Shown here: piece by piece, positions 51,961-63,740 of the stretch
Numbering within the stretch: the first letter of the stretch is position 1
Layout of the letters: every line of letters begins with the position of its first letter
Source: Eurosta solidaginis
Lineage: Eukaryota > Arthropoda > Insecta > Diptera > Tephritidae
Assembly (NCBI RefSeq): GCF_040869045.1
Contig: NC_090322.1
Location: 183,147,477 to 183,211,476, forward strand
Direction of reading: 5' to 3'
DNA: 64,000 nucleotides
The notes under the pieces: generated by a model
The model's database searches: none
What the model was told of the DNA's origin: nothing
Seen by the model: the letters and a program-made list of their open reading frames with translations, nothing else
Program-made: the position numbers and the translations under genes

Positions 51961-53218
51961 TGCCCTCGTTTCACATCTATTCACCCAAACACACAAACTT
52001 CATATCCATATCCTTTATTTGTTGGTATTTCACGTATGCATTACCTAATAAGATGTCTTTGTGCCTGATTTGCTGCCTTTTGGATTGTCAACATGACAAT
52101 AACTTAGAAATGTTCATAACTTCGTTTCGTATGGTGTTTAAGTAATTTGTCAATTGCTTTGACCAATGTCCGGCAGCTATATTCTCAACGCACACATACG
52201 CATTAGCGCACATACATACATTAATGCATATCTACATAAATAGGAGTATGCATGACAAATAGCTTGGTAATGTACTTAGAAATTTCGAAGAACTGCTCCT
52301 CCCACGCGTGACTTGGCTAAAGGCCCTTTCACGCATAGTTCACTTTCTCAAATGTGAGAGTTTTCAGAAAAATATCTATATGCCATATTCAGTTATATCA
52401 CAATAAAGAATATTACTGTAAAAAACTTATCGCTACAACAACAACAACAAATGTAAAAAAATCTTATATTAAATGTTTTGTATAAAAAATAATTTGAATG
52501 CCATTTTATTGTAGCAATTGTATCTTAGTTACTGCTCATCCATTGTCCACTTATGTCACATGGCAACGGTGATTTCTCAATTGGTGAACTCATTTTGACT
52601 TACAGTTTTTAACGACTGCTCTTCTCGTCCACCTCTAATCTGATACTAAAGGATCTGACTGCTACAACCATTTAGTAGAGGCCTTTTGCAGTATGCGGAA
52701 AGCAATATTTTTTAGAGGTAATTGATTGATTCATTGGGCTAACGTGGCTAACCAAAAGGTCTCTGGCCTGTTATGGAGTCTAGGCTGAATCCCTAACGAA
52801 TTTCTGGGTAACAGAACTGTCGCAGGGGAGTATGGCGGGGCACCAATCGAGAAAAAAGGTGTGCAGAGTAACGCTATAAGTGGATATTCTAGCTCCTCTT
52901 CTCTATGTGAGCGATTCTGGTCAGGCCGGTGGAGTTCAGGATATCATGTGCGATATTTTGCGGGGCTATTTGGACACATTCGGGTGGCTAAGTGGGCTTA
53001 GTCACGAAAACTGACTGAATACTCTGATAAAACGAAAGAGAGTTTTTTAGAGGAGATATACGTTCCTCTATGTATTTCTACTTCTTAAAAGGGTTCAATG
53101 TCTAGATATTACTTTCGGCAGAATAATTTCCTGGAGGTGCAATGGAGGAATTCAAGGGGTTGTTAAGCGCAATACAAAGCTGTTTTAGCTTCACAGTTTC
53201 CAAAACCTAATTGTCAAA
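51960..53218. other. Unassigned sequence with one orphan LINE tail
   Basis: Mostly unrecognised. At 52430-52449 CGCTACAACAACAACAACAA stands alone: the shared 3' end of LINE 1 and family G with no body attached, probably a severely truncated insertion. Confidence 0.4.
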
Positions 53219-53377
53219 AGGGGGCGGTATGGCCTAGAAGATTCCATGTGGTCATATGAAATCGTTCCCGAGTAGGGCTAGTACCTTAATGGTGCTTGTT
53301 ACCGGAAGGTGCTGGATCTATGTCAAAGGACCATCAACCTCCCCAAAATCTTCGGTGGTGTCTGTATCGCAACAATA
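53219..53377 (-). mobile_element. GTTGTTGTAGC repeat (family G), partial inverted copy 3
   Basis: On the minus strand: TTGTTGCGATACAGACACCA, CCTTTGACATAGATCCAGCA, CTTCCGGTAACAAGCACCAT, GGGAACGATTTCATATGACC, collinear with the first 160 bp of copies 1 and 2. Confidence 0.65.
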
Positions 53378-53404
53378 AGAAGAAGATAGGGCTAGGAAGG
53401 CGTC

Positions 53405-53880
53405 GAATGGCTTGATGTGGAGCCAGAGGACTTTGCGTTGCTGCTCCGGAAGTACGCATATGACACAGCGGGATTTACCAATATAATGGTAAAATCAACT
53501 GAACAGCTGAACATGAATACGTTGCATATTGTAGAAAGGGTACCTACTGCCCAGGCGGCGATCAGACTTCGTGATATGGACTCACTACAAATTTTGCTTT
53601 ATTAAGGACGAGACGATTGTGGGCCGACAAGCGCCTGCTATACAAGCTTCGCCTCAGTCATTTCTTGAGAGGGTGACGAGAAGGGCTAATCTGGGGTAGT
53701 GAACAAAATAAATGCTTTTCGGATGGCTAGAAGTTTGTAGAGATTATTGGTGGTAAGGGTTTCACGCTAACGCTGCCTGATCACTGTAGCGTCGTCCAAG
53801 GGGAAGTTGTCACAATTAAGGACGCGGTTAGAAAATTAACACGGACATCTCAGCGGTTATTATGCTCTGAGCTCAACTGT
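53405..53880 (+). pseudogene. Decayed LINE fragment with RNase H block (family C type)
   Basis: GFTLTLPDHCSVVQGEVVTI and KDAVRKL at about 53757-53840 match the 'LPDHCSVFQAEVxAIKEA' block of the family C fragment at 16655-17200. The 62-codon frame before it (53417-53605) is unrecognised and may or may not belong to the same element. No further domains can be followed. Confidence 0.4.
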
Positions 53881-54900
53881 GCTGAGAGTGATGGTGGTCT
53901 TAGAGTGTCAATTGCACCGAACCATTCTAAGACTAATTTCCATCTAGTGGACCATAGAAGTGTTCTGGGCAACTGTTATGTGACTCTCCTAGTGCGTATG
54001 GACACAACTGAGCCAGATGTAGAGGTTTGTAAGGAATACGGCAGGAGTTGAATGGGAGGCTGTCTACTTCACATCTCAATGCCGATGCTAATTATGGTGC
54101 AGTTAAATGTAGAATTTGAGGTTTAGTCATCGTGTCAGTTTAAGCTTGACATTTCAGCTTTTCCCAGAACTAGGCCAGGGTATTTTGTGTCCGCTCAATC
54201 GGATCTCCTCCTTTAAGGTTTCAAATCCCAACAAACTTTAATAGCCCCTTTCGACTACATACATACATACTTAGTAATAAATATGATAAATTTAAAATAA
54301 TTTTAGTTTAATTCAAATCACAATGAGTATGAGTTAAAAGCTATCCAAAATGTTTATAAATTCAAATGATCTCAATGGAAAAGCCCCAAGATATAAATGA
54401 AATAAGTACCGAACATGGTATTTCAATTTGCCACTTAAGTCAAGTAAAGTCAATTATTACCGACACATGTTGCAAGAATATGAAAGGCTATAAGTGTTTC
54501 AAAGTAAAGAGATGTGTCTGAGTATAGGAAGAAGATAAGATGCAGAAAGTCAAAGTACAAGTAAGAACACTTGCCTGAGGATGTATGTGTGAATGTATGT
54601 AGCTTGATTATGGTAAGAAAAAGCTATGTGTGTATGTGTATTGGTAGGAGGATTAAATTTGTTCCAATGACGAACGAAAGCTGATGAAGTACACAAGTCT
54701 TGCATAAAGAATATTGAGAGGAGGCGATTGAGGAAAAATATATTTAAGAAGCTCATAATTTATGCAAAAAAGTGCTACGAAAATTTTGAACTGAGCTCTA
54801 ATGAATAAAACAAAAAGTGGTTGTCGAATGAGTAAAGTAAATAAAAAGTAAACAAAAAGGAAAAGGAAAGAAACAGAACTTTCAACAACACTGTGTATCA
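53880..54900. other. Unassigned sequence
   Basis: CATA microsatellite at 54250-54270; no recognised gene. Confidence 0.35.
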
Positions 54901-54904
54901 CTCG

Positions 54905-55330
54905 ATTTTTTTGAATATCTCGACCCTCGCGCCACCTAGCGGCGGTTTGTATCCATAGGTCTCTTTCTATTCTTGTATGTATTATTTGTTCCAAATATGA
55001 GCCAAATCGGACCAAAAAATACGATTTTTTTAATATCTACATCCTTGCGCCACCTAGTGGCGATTTTGCGTCATAGATCGCTTTCTATTCATGTATGTAT
55101 TATGTGTTCCAAATATGATCCAAATCGGACTACAAATACGATTTTTGAAATATTTCGATCCATGCGCCACCTATCGGGGTTTTTTTCTTATTATTGCATT
55201 GTCATCGGGTTCTGAACTAAATTCCAAGTTTCAAGCTTGTAGCCTATCGAGAAGTAACTTAAATTTTAATTACAAAATTCGTGCCGACCAGTCAGCCTGT
55301 CAAGTCAAGCTAAATAAAATAATAAGGTTA
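54905..55330 (+). repeat. Repeat E copy 2
   Basis: Units with TATTTGTTCCAAATATGAGC (54984) and TATGTGTTCCAAATATGATC (about 116 bp on), CGCGCCACCTAGCGGCG, and the shared 3' end TTATTATTGCATTGTCATCG, CAAGTCAAGCTAAATAAAAT. Frames here are repeat translations. Confidence 0.65.
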
Positions 55331-55663
55331 GTTGTTAATCTGTCAAACCTCATCAAGGCAAAACTTTGTGGATGGTATTAGAGCTTAGCTCGATTATAAG
55401 GCTGAGATATTGGAAAGCGAGTTAATAAAATTAACTGGGAAGATCCAGCGATCGACTGCAGCCTGCTTTTAAGAGGCGGATGGGTGGTGGAACATATCAC
55501 AGTCCCCACGTCGTAGAACAAGCTATCCCCCATGGCAAGACTTTTACATATATCAACAAAAAGGAGTGAAATTATGCTAAGAATAGCGAGAAACCGTGTG
55601 CCTACGGCGAAAGTTGCAAAACCAAAAGAGGAGGGAAATAGTGATAGTGAACCTGTGATAGCT

Positions 55664-55749
55664 GACGTGGTGTGGTGGTAGTGTACTTGTCTACCAAACC
55701 GAAGGTAGTGGGGAAAAGTAACATTAAACAAGTTTAGCAAAAGTATCTC
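55664..55749 (+). mobile_element. tRNA-derived SINE, 5' half (split copy)
   Basis: ACGTGGTGTGGTGGTAGTGT, then CTACCAAACCG and GGGGAAAAGTAACATTAAA follow the SINE head (B box diverged). Broken at 55750-55761 by the RTE-like insertion; the body resumes at 56122. Confidence 0.55.
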
Positions 55750-55761
55750 TAAGCGGAGTCA
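55750..55761 (+). repeat. 12-bp target-site duplication, left copy
   Basis: TAAGCGGAGTCA, identical to 56110-56121. In the intact SINE (32867 copy) this site reads TAAGCGGGGTCG once. Confidence 0.8.
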
Positions 55762-56109
55762 AAATATTTAAGAACCTCTACGTATTGGAGACGGCGTGTA
55801 CCGAAGAAGATTTAATGATGAGCTGTACGACCTTTACGCAGACATCAACATAGTTCAGCGAAATAAACGGCTACGCTGGCTGGTCCATGTTATACGAATT
55901 AAAGATGATGCTCCCGCTAAGAAAGTATTTTTATTGGAACCCGCAGAGAAAGAGGGCGGCGCCCCTAATACGATGGAAGGCCCAGGTGGAAAATGATTTA
56001 AATTCCCTTGGTATGACCAATTGGCGCCAGTTAACCTAACAAAGAAACGACTGGCGCGCCTTTTTAGACGACCTTAACCGTTTAAATGGTTAATCGCCAA
56101 TTAAGTAAG
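55762..56109 (+). mobile_element. RTE-like LINE, 348-bp 5'-truncated insertion in a SINE
   Basis: The coding part reads RRRFNDELYDLYADINIVQR, KRLRWLVHVIRIKDDAPAKK and VFLLEPAEKEGGAPNTMEGP, then, after a frame change, NDLNSLGMTNW, RNDWRAFLDDLNRLNG. This is the C-terminus of RTE-like endonuclease-reverse transcriptases (RNxELYxLYxDxDIVxxIKxxRLRWLGHVxRM). It ends in AATTAAGTAAG, a short TAAG-repeat tail, immediately before the second target copy. Truncation, tail and 12-bp duplication are those of target-primed reverse transcription. Confidence 0.8.
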
Positions 56110-56121
56110 TAAGCGGAGTCA
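56110..56121 (+). repeat. 12-bp target-site duplication, right copy
   Basis: TAAGCGGAGTCA, identical to 55750-55761. Confidence 0.8.
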
Positions 56122-56225
56122 TCCGCGGCAGTGGTTTGCAAGACATTCCGAGTGTACATCAGCCCTGTAGACGCTGGTTGGTGTCAGCTTAAAGCAAATA
56201 GTAGGACGGGATGCCTGGGAAAATG
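56122..56225 (+). mobile_element. tRNA-derived SINE, body (split copy)
   Basis: TCCGCGGCAGTGGTTTGCAA, CATTCCGAGTGTACATC, GTGTCAGCTTAAAGCAAATA and GGACGGGATGCC align with the 33000-33120 part of the SINE. The 3' end is lost. Confidence 0.6.
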
Positions 56226-58980
56226 AAACAGTAGCCTCACTAGTAGCTAATTGGTAAAATCAGTTTCTTTGTGTAGACCACTCCCAGAAAGTGAAGTTCT
56301 GTTAGTGTAATAATCAGAATGCTATGCAATGGGCAAAGTTGATAGGGGCAAAAGGCACACGAAATTGAAGTTGCTTAACGTCGTTGCGTCAGACCTTGGA
56401 GGTAAATAGAGCGCTGATCCAATCCACAGGTTGCCGAAGGCCAAAAGTCTCCAAACTCAGCGGGCGTAGATTCGGCGTTTTTTACGCGAATATGGAAGGT
56501 AGTGTAGAGGAGGTAGGAATCTTTAGGATTTGGAACTAATACCATGAGTATGTAAGAATAAATTTTGGCTAGAAAAAGAGATTACCTCTTTAGATGCACT
56601 GGAAAGTCCAATATAAGCTTATAAAAAGCGGAAGCGATTTCGATAGGAACGAAAGCGACTTCATTTGAAAACTTTGGCATTTCACATTGCAGTGGCGTGA
56701 AACTTTCTCAACTGCCTGAACTTATCAGGTGATTTATGAAAATAGATGCAAGAAGAAAAAATATCTACACAGACACTAGATTGGCCTAAGCTAGAATTTC
56801 TTTTCAAATTATGTCAAGAAAAGCTTTGCTAGGTTTTTCGAGATTGTGAAGCAATCAATGTTTTTATTTCTCACACACCCACAGGCTCCTCACAGCTATT
56901 ATAATGTGGACAAACATTTATAGATTACTCGTTCATTAAAGCGGACTATATCCTTATCGCTTAGGCGATTCTGGCCATTTCTATCAATTAGTCATTCCTT
57001 CTTGGCTATAACTGACGCGAATTAAGAGCGCAAAAAGATATTCAGTATTCTTCTACATGTCTCTTTCAACTCAGTGGAGGTCTCACCTTTCCTTGGATGC
57101 CCAAATCTGGTTCGATAGGAATAGTTTTTGGGTGAAGCACTTTCATTCATTCGCAAACATGATCACCAAACGGAGCCGTTAAACTTTACAGCAGCGAACA
57201 GAAAAATAGCAGTCGACATTTGTTCCAATTTCGTCAGTTAAATTGTATTATTAAATTATTTTAAGACAAAAATTCTAATTGAAACAATGCAAACCAATAT
57301 CAAAAGCGTTTTCGAAAAAATTTGAAATTTCGAGAAATAAATATTTCACATTTTGTATGGAGAAAAATCTGCGGGGAAAATTGTCAAAAATCAGTGTGCA
57401 TTTTGGGAGACTTTAACTTTTTATTTGCTGGACTAAAATTTATTGAGATACAAAACTGCAGGCTCAAAGAAATTCATAAAAAGAATTCTATATAAAAATT
57501 TCGAAAATTTCGTAAAATTTTCTCGAATTCTTTCGAAAACGTTTGTGAGATTGGTTTGCATAGTTTCAGTTACAAAATACTTAGAAATTTTCTTTTCAAA
57601 TATCGAAAATAGAAAAAGAAGTTAATTTAAATCTGATAAAATTGCCTCTGCTATTTTTCTGTTCGGTGCTGTATAAGCGCCACTATGTTCATATCTGCGT
57701 CAACCTCGTACTTTTCATTATTAAAACTGCTTTGGCAAACAATGTTCGCATCACGGGAATCCTCCTCAAATACTCCTACGGTCATCTCAATTTTGACAAT
57801 GCCAATAGTTCTGAATCATAAAACACGCCAGGTATAATATGGGACTTGTAGAGCGTGATTTGTATTCGTCGAGAGAGGACTGCACTTTTCAATTTCTTGC
57901 TCAGCCTTAAAAAGAACTAGCAGTCAAGAGAAGTTTTCTGTTGGATTCCAAGGCTAATATTCGTTTCTCTGTTAATATTTGGTCCAAAGTAAACGAAGTC
58001 CACAATAGTTTCAAACATACATATAGCGACAATGACTCAACTGCCAGTTGATATCACGTCGCCCCCCAAAAATATTGTTACACTGTGTAAATGGCATGAG
58101 AGAATCGAGAAAAGAACTCGCTATACAGGAGGTGTCAAATTTTAAGTGCTACAGCAAGTGCTAATTGCAAGTTTGCTATGTGTGTATTTGTGTGAGTGTG
58201 CGACTTAAGCGCCGGATATTCGATTTCAAATGAAAAAGGATTTAATATTAGATTTTTATACTCCGCAGTGTCTCAGTTAATGAAGATAATGAAATATTTT
58301 TGCTGCTTAAGTGGTTGATTGCTAAGGAAACTGCACACATACCTACATACACACTCGCATACTTGAAGGGGAAGTACTTAAGCTGTTAACGACTAAATGT
58401 AAGTAGAAATTGAATTAAGCTCTGTGGGAATTTGGCAAGATTGCTACTGTAATTTTTTTAATATTACTTTCTCACTAAGAATGCATTAAATTTTGTAGCA
58501 AATTAAATTTTCAAATATTTTTCTGATTGCAGAACGACCATTTAAATGCACAAAAACAAATGACAGCAATTGAATTAATTACAGCCGACTATGAGCTTTT
58601 GTACGGAAGCCAATGAATATTGGCTAATATTTATTTGAAAATAATTTTATTGACAACTAACAGCCATAAACAGTTATATAATAGCAACAATAGTTGCGAA
58701 TTCAATGCATTCATGTATTTATAGGTTTATTTGATTATTGGCTAAATTTGCTGCCACAGTCAGATAAAGTGCCACAATGGACAAATAATTATCACCGTAG
58801 CACATTTTGGGCATAAATAACTGCTTAAAAATTCACATATGCCATTACTAAATATAATTAAGGAGGTAAAATCGCTCTATTCATAGAACAGAAATTTAAA
58901 AAGTTTTTTAATATTTATAATTTTTTTAATTTGGTAAAATTTTGGAAAATGGGTTCGGCTCCGCGCACATTCTGTAGAAA
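56226..58980. other. Unassigned AT-rich sequence
   Basis: No recognised gene; a few CATA and GT simple repeats (58180-58200, 58335-58355). Confidence 0.35.
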
Positions 58981-58984
58981 AAAA

Positions 58985-59140
58985 TGTTAAAGTTTTTTGT
59001 ATTAGTCAGTTAGTCAGCCTATTGAAAAATGGTTCTTGGTTCGATTTCGATTTCAAAGCCTATTACAATAATTTTTATCATAATTATTTTCTTTTTTAAT
59101 TAGTCTGTAATTTAAAAATTATTTTTCAAATTTCATTTCA
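58985..59140 (-). mobile_element. Dyad retroposon, diverged second copy
   Basis: On the plus strand: TTTTTGTATTAGTCAG, CAGCCTATTGAAAAATGGTT, CTTGGTTCGATTTCGATTTC, AAAGCC, then CAATAATTTTTATCATAATT, collinear with the reverse complement of 36318-36513. The second arm is badly eroded. Confidence 0.5.
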
Positions 59141-59394
59141 ATTGGAATAAATATTCAGACAACCTGCCATAGCTTCGCAGGTAGATCCATTTCGGAGATT
59201 GCCAAGTCTTCGTCCGAAAATTTAAAAGTTTTGCAAGCCATAAGTATCATCATGCGATTTTACATAATTATGGCTCTTGGTACCTATTAAATAATTTGCT
59301 TAAACCCCATCATGGAATTGGCAATATATTTATGGCATGTTACTGCATTACCATTACGGATATATTAGCGCAAAGTACGAAAATATACGGTAAT

Positions 59395-59734
59395 GAGAAG
59401 GCCATAGAGTTGGCGAAGGAGAGTGCAGCACTAGCTGAATCGAAGGAAACGTCTCAATCCATTTGGGAGAAATCAAAATGAGACAGGAATTGCATATGAT
59501 CCATCAAGCAGGAAAGGCGTGAACAGAAGCGCGGGCCGGCAAAACTTCTAAGATCATGTGGAACTCCTACACATAAGACTCACAAAGTGGCTCATATATC
59601 AGAAGAGAGAAGAGCTAAGGCTCACGATCTGGGCACTGTCCTGTGGCGTCAAATGCTTATAAGTTAGGCCTCGCCAGTAACAGCAGATGTAGGAAGTGCG
59701 AGCTGCAGGAAGAAGCGGTTGAGCACGTTCTGTG
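59395..59734 (+). pseudogene. LINE family A: end of RNase H and C-terminus (interrupted)
   Basis: NEKAIELAKESAALAESKET (RNase H end block with the catalytic Asp changed to Ile) starts this 5'-truncated piece; further on CRKCELQEEAVEHVL can be read. It stops at GTTCTGTG (59727-59734), where another LINE is inserted, and resumes at 60353. Confidence 0.6.
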
Positions 59735-60352
59735 TTGTTGTTGTTGTAGCAGTGCTTCGTCCTTCTAGTGAGTAGTTTTTATTTTGCTGTTTATTTTGTT
59801 GCAAAGTTTATCGTTCTGTGGGCATCGGCCTGTGGCCATTATTATGCAGTCATCCGCGTAGGAAACGATAGTAACTCCTTCTGGTGGCGAAGGTAGCTTT
59901 GTATGTAGTTAACCAAAAGTGGGGATAGGACACCACCCTGTGGTACCACTTGTTAAATTCTTCTTGGTTTTGATGTTACGGTTCTAAATTGCACCGATGC
60001 CTGCCGACCACCCAGATAGTTTGCGGTCCACCTTCTAAGACTTGGGGGAAGGGTAGACCCTTGCAGGTCTTGCAGTAACGTGCCATGGTTGACCGCATCA
60101 AAAGCTTTTGATAGGTCTAGCGCAACGAATACTATTCTATGGTGGGATTTTTGATTTAAACCGCAATTTATCTGAGTGCTAATGGCATTTAGCGCGGTGG
60201 TTGTGCCATGAAGTTTTCTAAAGCCATGCTGATTACAGGCTAGTTGCAAATTTGCTGTGAAATAGGGGAGCAAAATGGCTTCAAATGTCTTGGCTACTGG
60301 CGATAAGAGAGATATCGGGCGATATGAATCTCCTATCACATTCGGTGTTCGA
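59735..60352 (-). mobile_element. Jockey-like LINE (LINE 1 family), antisense insertion with internal deletion
   Basis: The minus strand, from 60352, opens with the PNVIGDSYRPISLLSPVAKT frame, then HGFRKLHGTTTALNAIS, LDLSKAFDAVNHGTLLQ and GGRQASVQFRTVTSKPRRI (ORF 60339-59953). Decayed sequence with VPQGGVLSPLL-type and YADDCIIMA codons follows (59940-59830). It ends GCTACAACAACAACAA at 59735-59750. The thumb and C-terminal region present in LINE 1 are deleted. GTTCTGTG is duplicated on both sides (59727-59734, 60353-60360). Confidence 0.75.
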
Positions 60353-60475
60353 GTTCTGTGCTCGCCAGGTTAAGGCTCCAGCTATTAGAGGCAGCAGAAT
60401 TGCCAGGTATCGAGGCAACAATAACTTAAGCTAGGTCCTAGAAAGCTTCTGCCAGTTCAACCCAATGCAACCCTT
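60353..60475 (+). pseudogene. LINE family A, C-terminus resumed after insertion
   Basis: GTTCTGTGCTCGCCAGGTTA, AGGCTCCAGCTATTAGAGGC and TAGAAAGCTTCTGCCAGTTC, then CAACCCAATGCAACCC, correspond to 46640-46880, with part of the 3' UTR deleted. Confidence 0.6.
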
Positions 60476-60479
60476 CGGA

Positions 60480-62103
60480 AAAAAAATTTTGAAAAATCAA
60501 TACGAATTTCAAGAGACCTATCGAAAAAAAATAATTTGATTGACGAAATGGGATAAAATTGGCCACTGTTATTTTCGTGTCCGCTGCTATAGCGATTTCT
60601 ACAGCAATAATGATAGTCGGATTTATCTTTGCAAGAGTGCTGTCACATCACTAAAACATTGCTTGCGCTAAGTACAATTAATGAATTTATAATAAATTTA
60701 CCCTCTATCTTTTCCTATCACATTGGCCTCGTGATTTTCCCGTTTTTCGAAATTCCCATTGATTTAATGACCATTACAGCAATTAAATTTGCTGCATTTG
60801 CATAAATATGTATCTCCCTCGCGGTAAATACCCACAATTTATTAACGATTAAAACAAGAACAAAATATGAAAAAACAAAATATTAAAATTCTTTTTGGCC
60901 AATATTTTCGCTATTAACACAAGTGCCAATCGACCGACCAAATGAGTGTCCTTTCGTTTGGAGCTCAAAATCAATTGCCACAATGCGGCGTGCTTATCAT
61001 GCCGCAATCAAACGCCCCACAACTACTCCAGGCAAATGTTATATACAAACACACGTACAAAATCTGTAGGTTATACGTACGTAAAATATATTTTAACACA
61101 ATTTAATGTTCACAATTGCCACGTTTTATTGCTGCGGCTTATTGCTGGACATTTCGTGCTTTTTTTGTATTGTTGCAACATTGGTTCGATTACGTTTAAT
61201 TACATTTAATGTGCAGCAGCAGCAGCACCCAATCGAATAGTAATGGCAGCAAATTTCAGTTTGGCAATTGTGGACGCTTAATGTTTTTATAATTAATAGT
61301 ATCAATATTGGCACATTGCAACAACAGCAGTGGAAGCAGTAGCAAGCGTAGCAATTTTGTTACACCCACCGCCTACCCAGGTACGTGCTGGCCGCACTCA
61401 AAAGCAGATGAGCTTAATTGCAGATTAAAAATGTCCACCCGCACCAAACGCCTCAACGTCTGTCCTGGCGCTGTGAGTCAATTGGCAAGGTATGCATTTT
61501 TATGTGTTTGCGCTGCTTATGCGCCTGATGGTAGGCAATGAAAAGCGTTTTGGTTGCGGTTGATGTTGATGTTGCAGTTTATGCGGTCACGTAGGCGTTA
61601 ATTTTCTGGTCGGTCTGTAATGAGAACATGATGACTAATAAACAAATGTGTGCGTGTGTATGTGTATAAATTAGTATATTTATTATGTTTTATATGCATA
61701 TTTCAGAGGCTAAGAAAAAATCTTAAATGCACATATTTGTTTATGACGCGACCGTAACACAAGTCATTGCGTAAATATTGATTAAATGTAATTTTAATTA
61801 AATTTAATTTCCTGCATAATCAAGTGTGACGAGACTTGTTGCAACGCGATGCAATGTGGCGTAAAATTTGTGTATAATTTACATAAATATTTACACTTTG
61901 TAGTTAATTTTTACGCACAGTGTAAATATTGAATGCGTGATTACATCTACACAGGGAATTTCGGAAATAACTCTCAGTAAGTAATTTTAGCAAATATTGA
62001 AAAAAATGTACTGTGAAATAATTTTCATCACAGCAAAATTAAATTAAATTTAATCGCATATTAGTTAAATTAATTAATTTATTTATTAATTCAAAAAAAT
62101 TCT
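60480..62103. other. Unassigned sequence
   Basis: A GCA/CAG-rich patch (61213-61345) with CAGCAGCAGCAGCA and CAACAGCAGTGGAAGC gives short serine/cysteine-rich frames on both strands (60946-61541). Such patches occur in fly coding exons, but no exon structure can be supported. Otherwise AT-rich. Confidence 0.35.
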
Positions 62104-62970
62104 ATAGGTTAGGTTGAACTAGCCGGCCAATAAAACCCTCACGTTGACTGAATGTGTCCAAAGTGTTAACACAATTTGATTGACGACCAAACGTAATAGC
62201 CCCAATTAGGAGCCAGGACTTAGGCTAAACAATAACTTCATCCTCTTGGCAAATACTAAAAGTTTTATAGGATTTAGCTTAATTGCTGCAGCGAAATCTA
62301 TGAACTATGCTTCCCCTAATAGCTGGAGCCTTAGCCTGGACAGCGCAGGACACGAACACAGAACAGAAAATCTGCTGTTACTGAAGAGCCCTAAGTAATA
62401 ACCATGTGACGCCAGAAGTCAGTATCCAGTTAGTATGCCCATAGTGAGCCTTGAGTCTTCTCTCTTCAGAGATATGAGGCACTCGTAGCATTTGCACGCC
62501 TTTCCTGCTTAATGGATCATATGCAACTCCTGTCTTCTTTTGATTTCTCCCAAACTGATTAAGACGTCTACCGTCGATTCAGCGAGTGCTGCACCCTCCT
62601 TTGCTAACTCATCGGCTTTTTCGTTACCTTCTATGCCTTTATGACTGGAGACCCAGAATAGATGTATGGTACGGCGTGAATAGATGTATGCTTCTTTGCA
62701 TTCCCTGATGCATCTGGATGATGTACTGTGTGAGATTATTGCCTTAATCGCCGCCTGACTATCATTATATATATTGACGTAACTCTAGCTTAAGCTGGCC
62801 TAATCCAGAATGTCTGCTGCTTTCTTCACGGCTCTACTTTTCACCTAAGTACCGCCGCAGTAATTTGGCAGCATGTAGGAACTTTTTATTTCTGGATCGA
62901 CACAGTAAACAGCAGACCAAATTCCTTCCGTTAGTTAAGAACCATCGGTATACACGGGTTTACCAATTCT
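62104..62970 (-). pseudogene. LINE family A: RNase H to 3' tail, minus strand
   Basis: Minus strand: GIWSAVYCVDPEI near 62920-62880, SYMLPNYCGGT, VKSRAVKKAADIL, a YNDSQAAIKAIISHSTSS block near 62775-62720 (Asp retained), then a broken GHKGIEG region, GGCAAATACTAAAAG (read LLVFAK on the minus strand) and the tail TTCAACCTAACCTATAG at 62105-62121. Collinear with 45990-46880 in the opposite orientation, with several stops and frameshifts. Confidence 0.65.
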
Positions 62971-63189
62971 GCACACTGGCGCCAACCCTCCGGCTTAATT
63001 GTGACCTACAGATCTCTTAGGTCTGCAAGCGGTATATGTAGAATAGCATTCAATGCTGCTGTCAAGAGATTTTAGCAATTTTGTTAAACTGATTAGTGCT
63101 TACTCCCCTTGCGCCCCCTTTTCCTCCCTGTAAACATTTTTTATAAATCTTTCTCTAACACTGAGGGAACAGTACCGACGACTCTTCCA

Positions 63190-63740
63190 GGGATCGTAGC
63201 GGAACTATTTTGATACCTTTTACAGATTGTGTCTGGATTTCTGACTGTTTTCGGGATCGTTTTGGGACCCTTTTGGGGAGATTGTTTCACGATAACTTGG
63301 GGACCTTTTTGTTATTTTCTCCGAAAAATTTTCGCATAGTTTCAGGATATTTACGGGTTTATTTCAAAACGATTTCAGGATGACTTCTCAATTTTTCGAG
63401 ATCATTTCTGCATTGTTTTTGAAATTTTTCTTAGTATTTTTGGGATTATTTCCTGCTCATTTAGGGATAAATTCGGGTCCACTGGGAAAATTTCGGGAGT
63501 AGCTTCCGATTATTTAGCATAGTTTTCGGGATCATTTCGAGATTGTTGCGCGGCTATATCGGGATTATATCAGGTTCGGAATTTTTTTGCACTGCTCTTG
63601 ATTGCGAACCAATTCGGAATTATTTCAGGCCTGTTTTCGGGATAAATTTAGGTCTTTCGAAGTTGTCTCAGTTTTGATATCGTTTTCGCCGCCTTTTCGC
63701 GTTTGTTTTAAGAATCCTATCAGAACTATCTTCGGCTATT
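63190..63740 (+). repeat. TTTCGGGATnATT degenerate array
   Basis: Words such as TTTTCGGGATCATTTCGAGA, TATCGGGATTATATCAGG, TTTTTGGGATTATTTCC and TTTCGGGATAAATTTAGG recur at irregular 12-25 bp spacing: the reverse complement of the vocabulary at 37890-38165. Confidence 0.55.

Noticed and set aside
59178..59198. Terminator-like hairpin ACCTGC...GCAGGT
   Set aside because: Six-bp stem with a 9-nt loop, no T run and no upstream gene; chance-level in 64 kb.
16655..62121. TTAGGTTAGG / AACCTAACC runs as insect telomeric repeats
   Set aside because: They are only two to four units long and sit at the 3' ends of LINE fragments; flies lack TTAGG telomeres. They are LINE tails.
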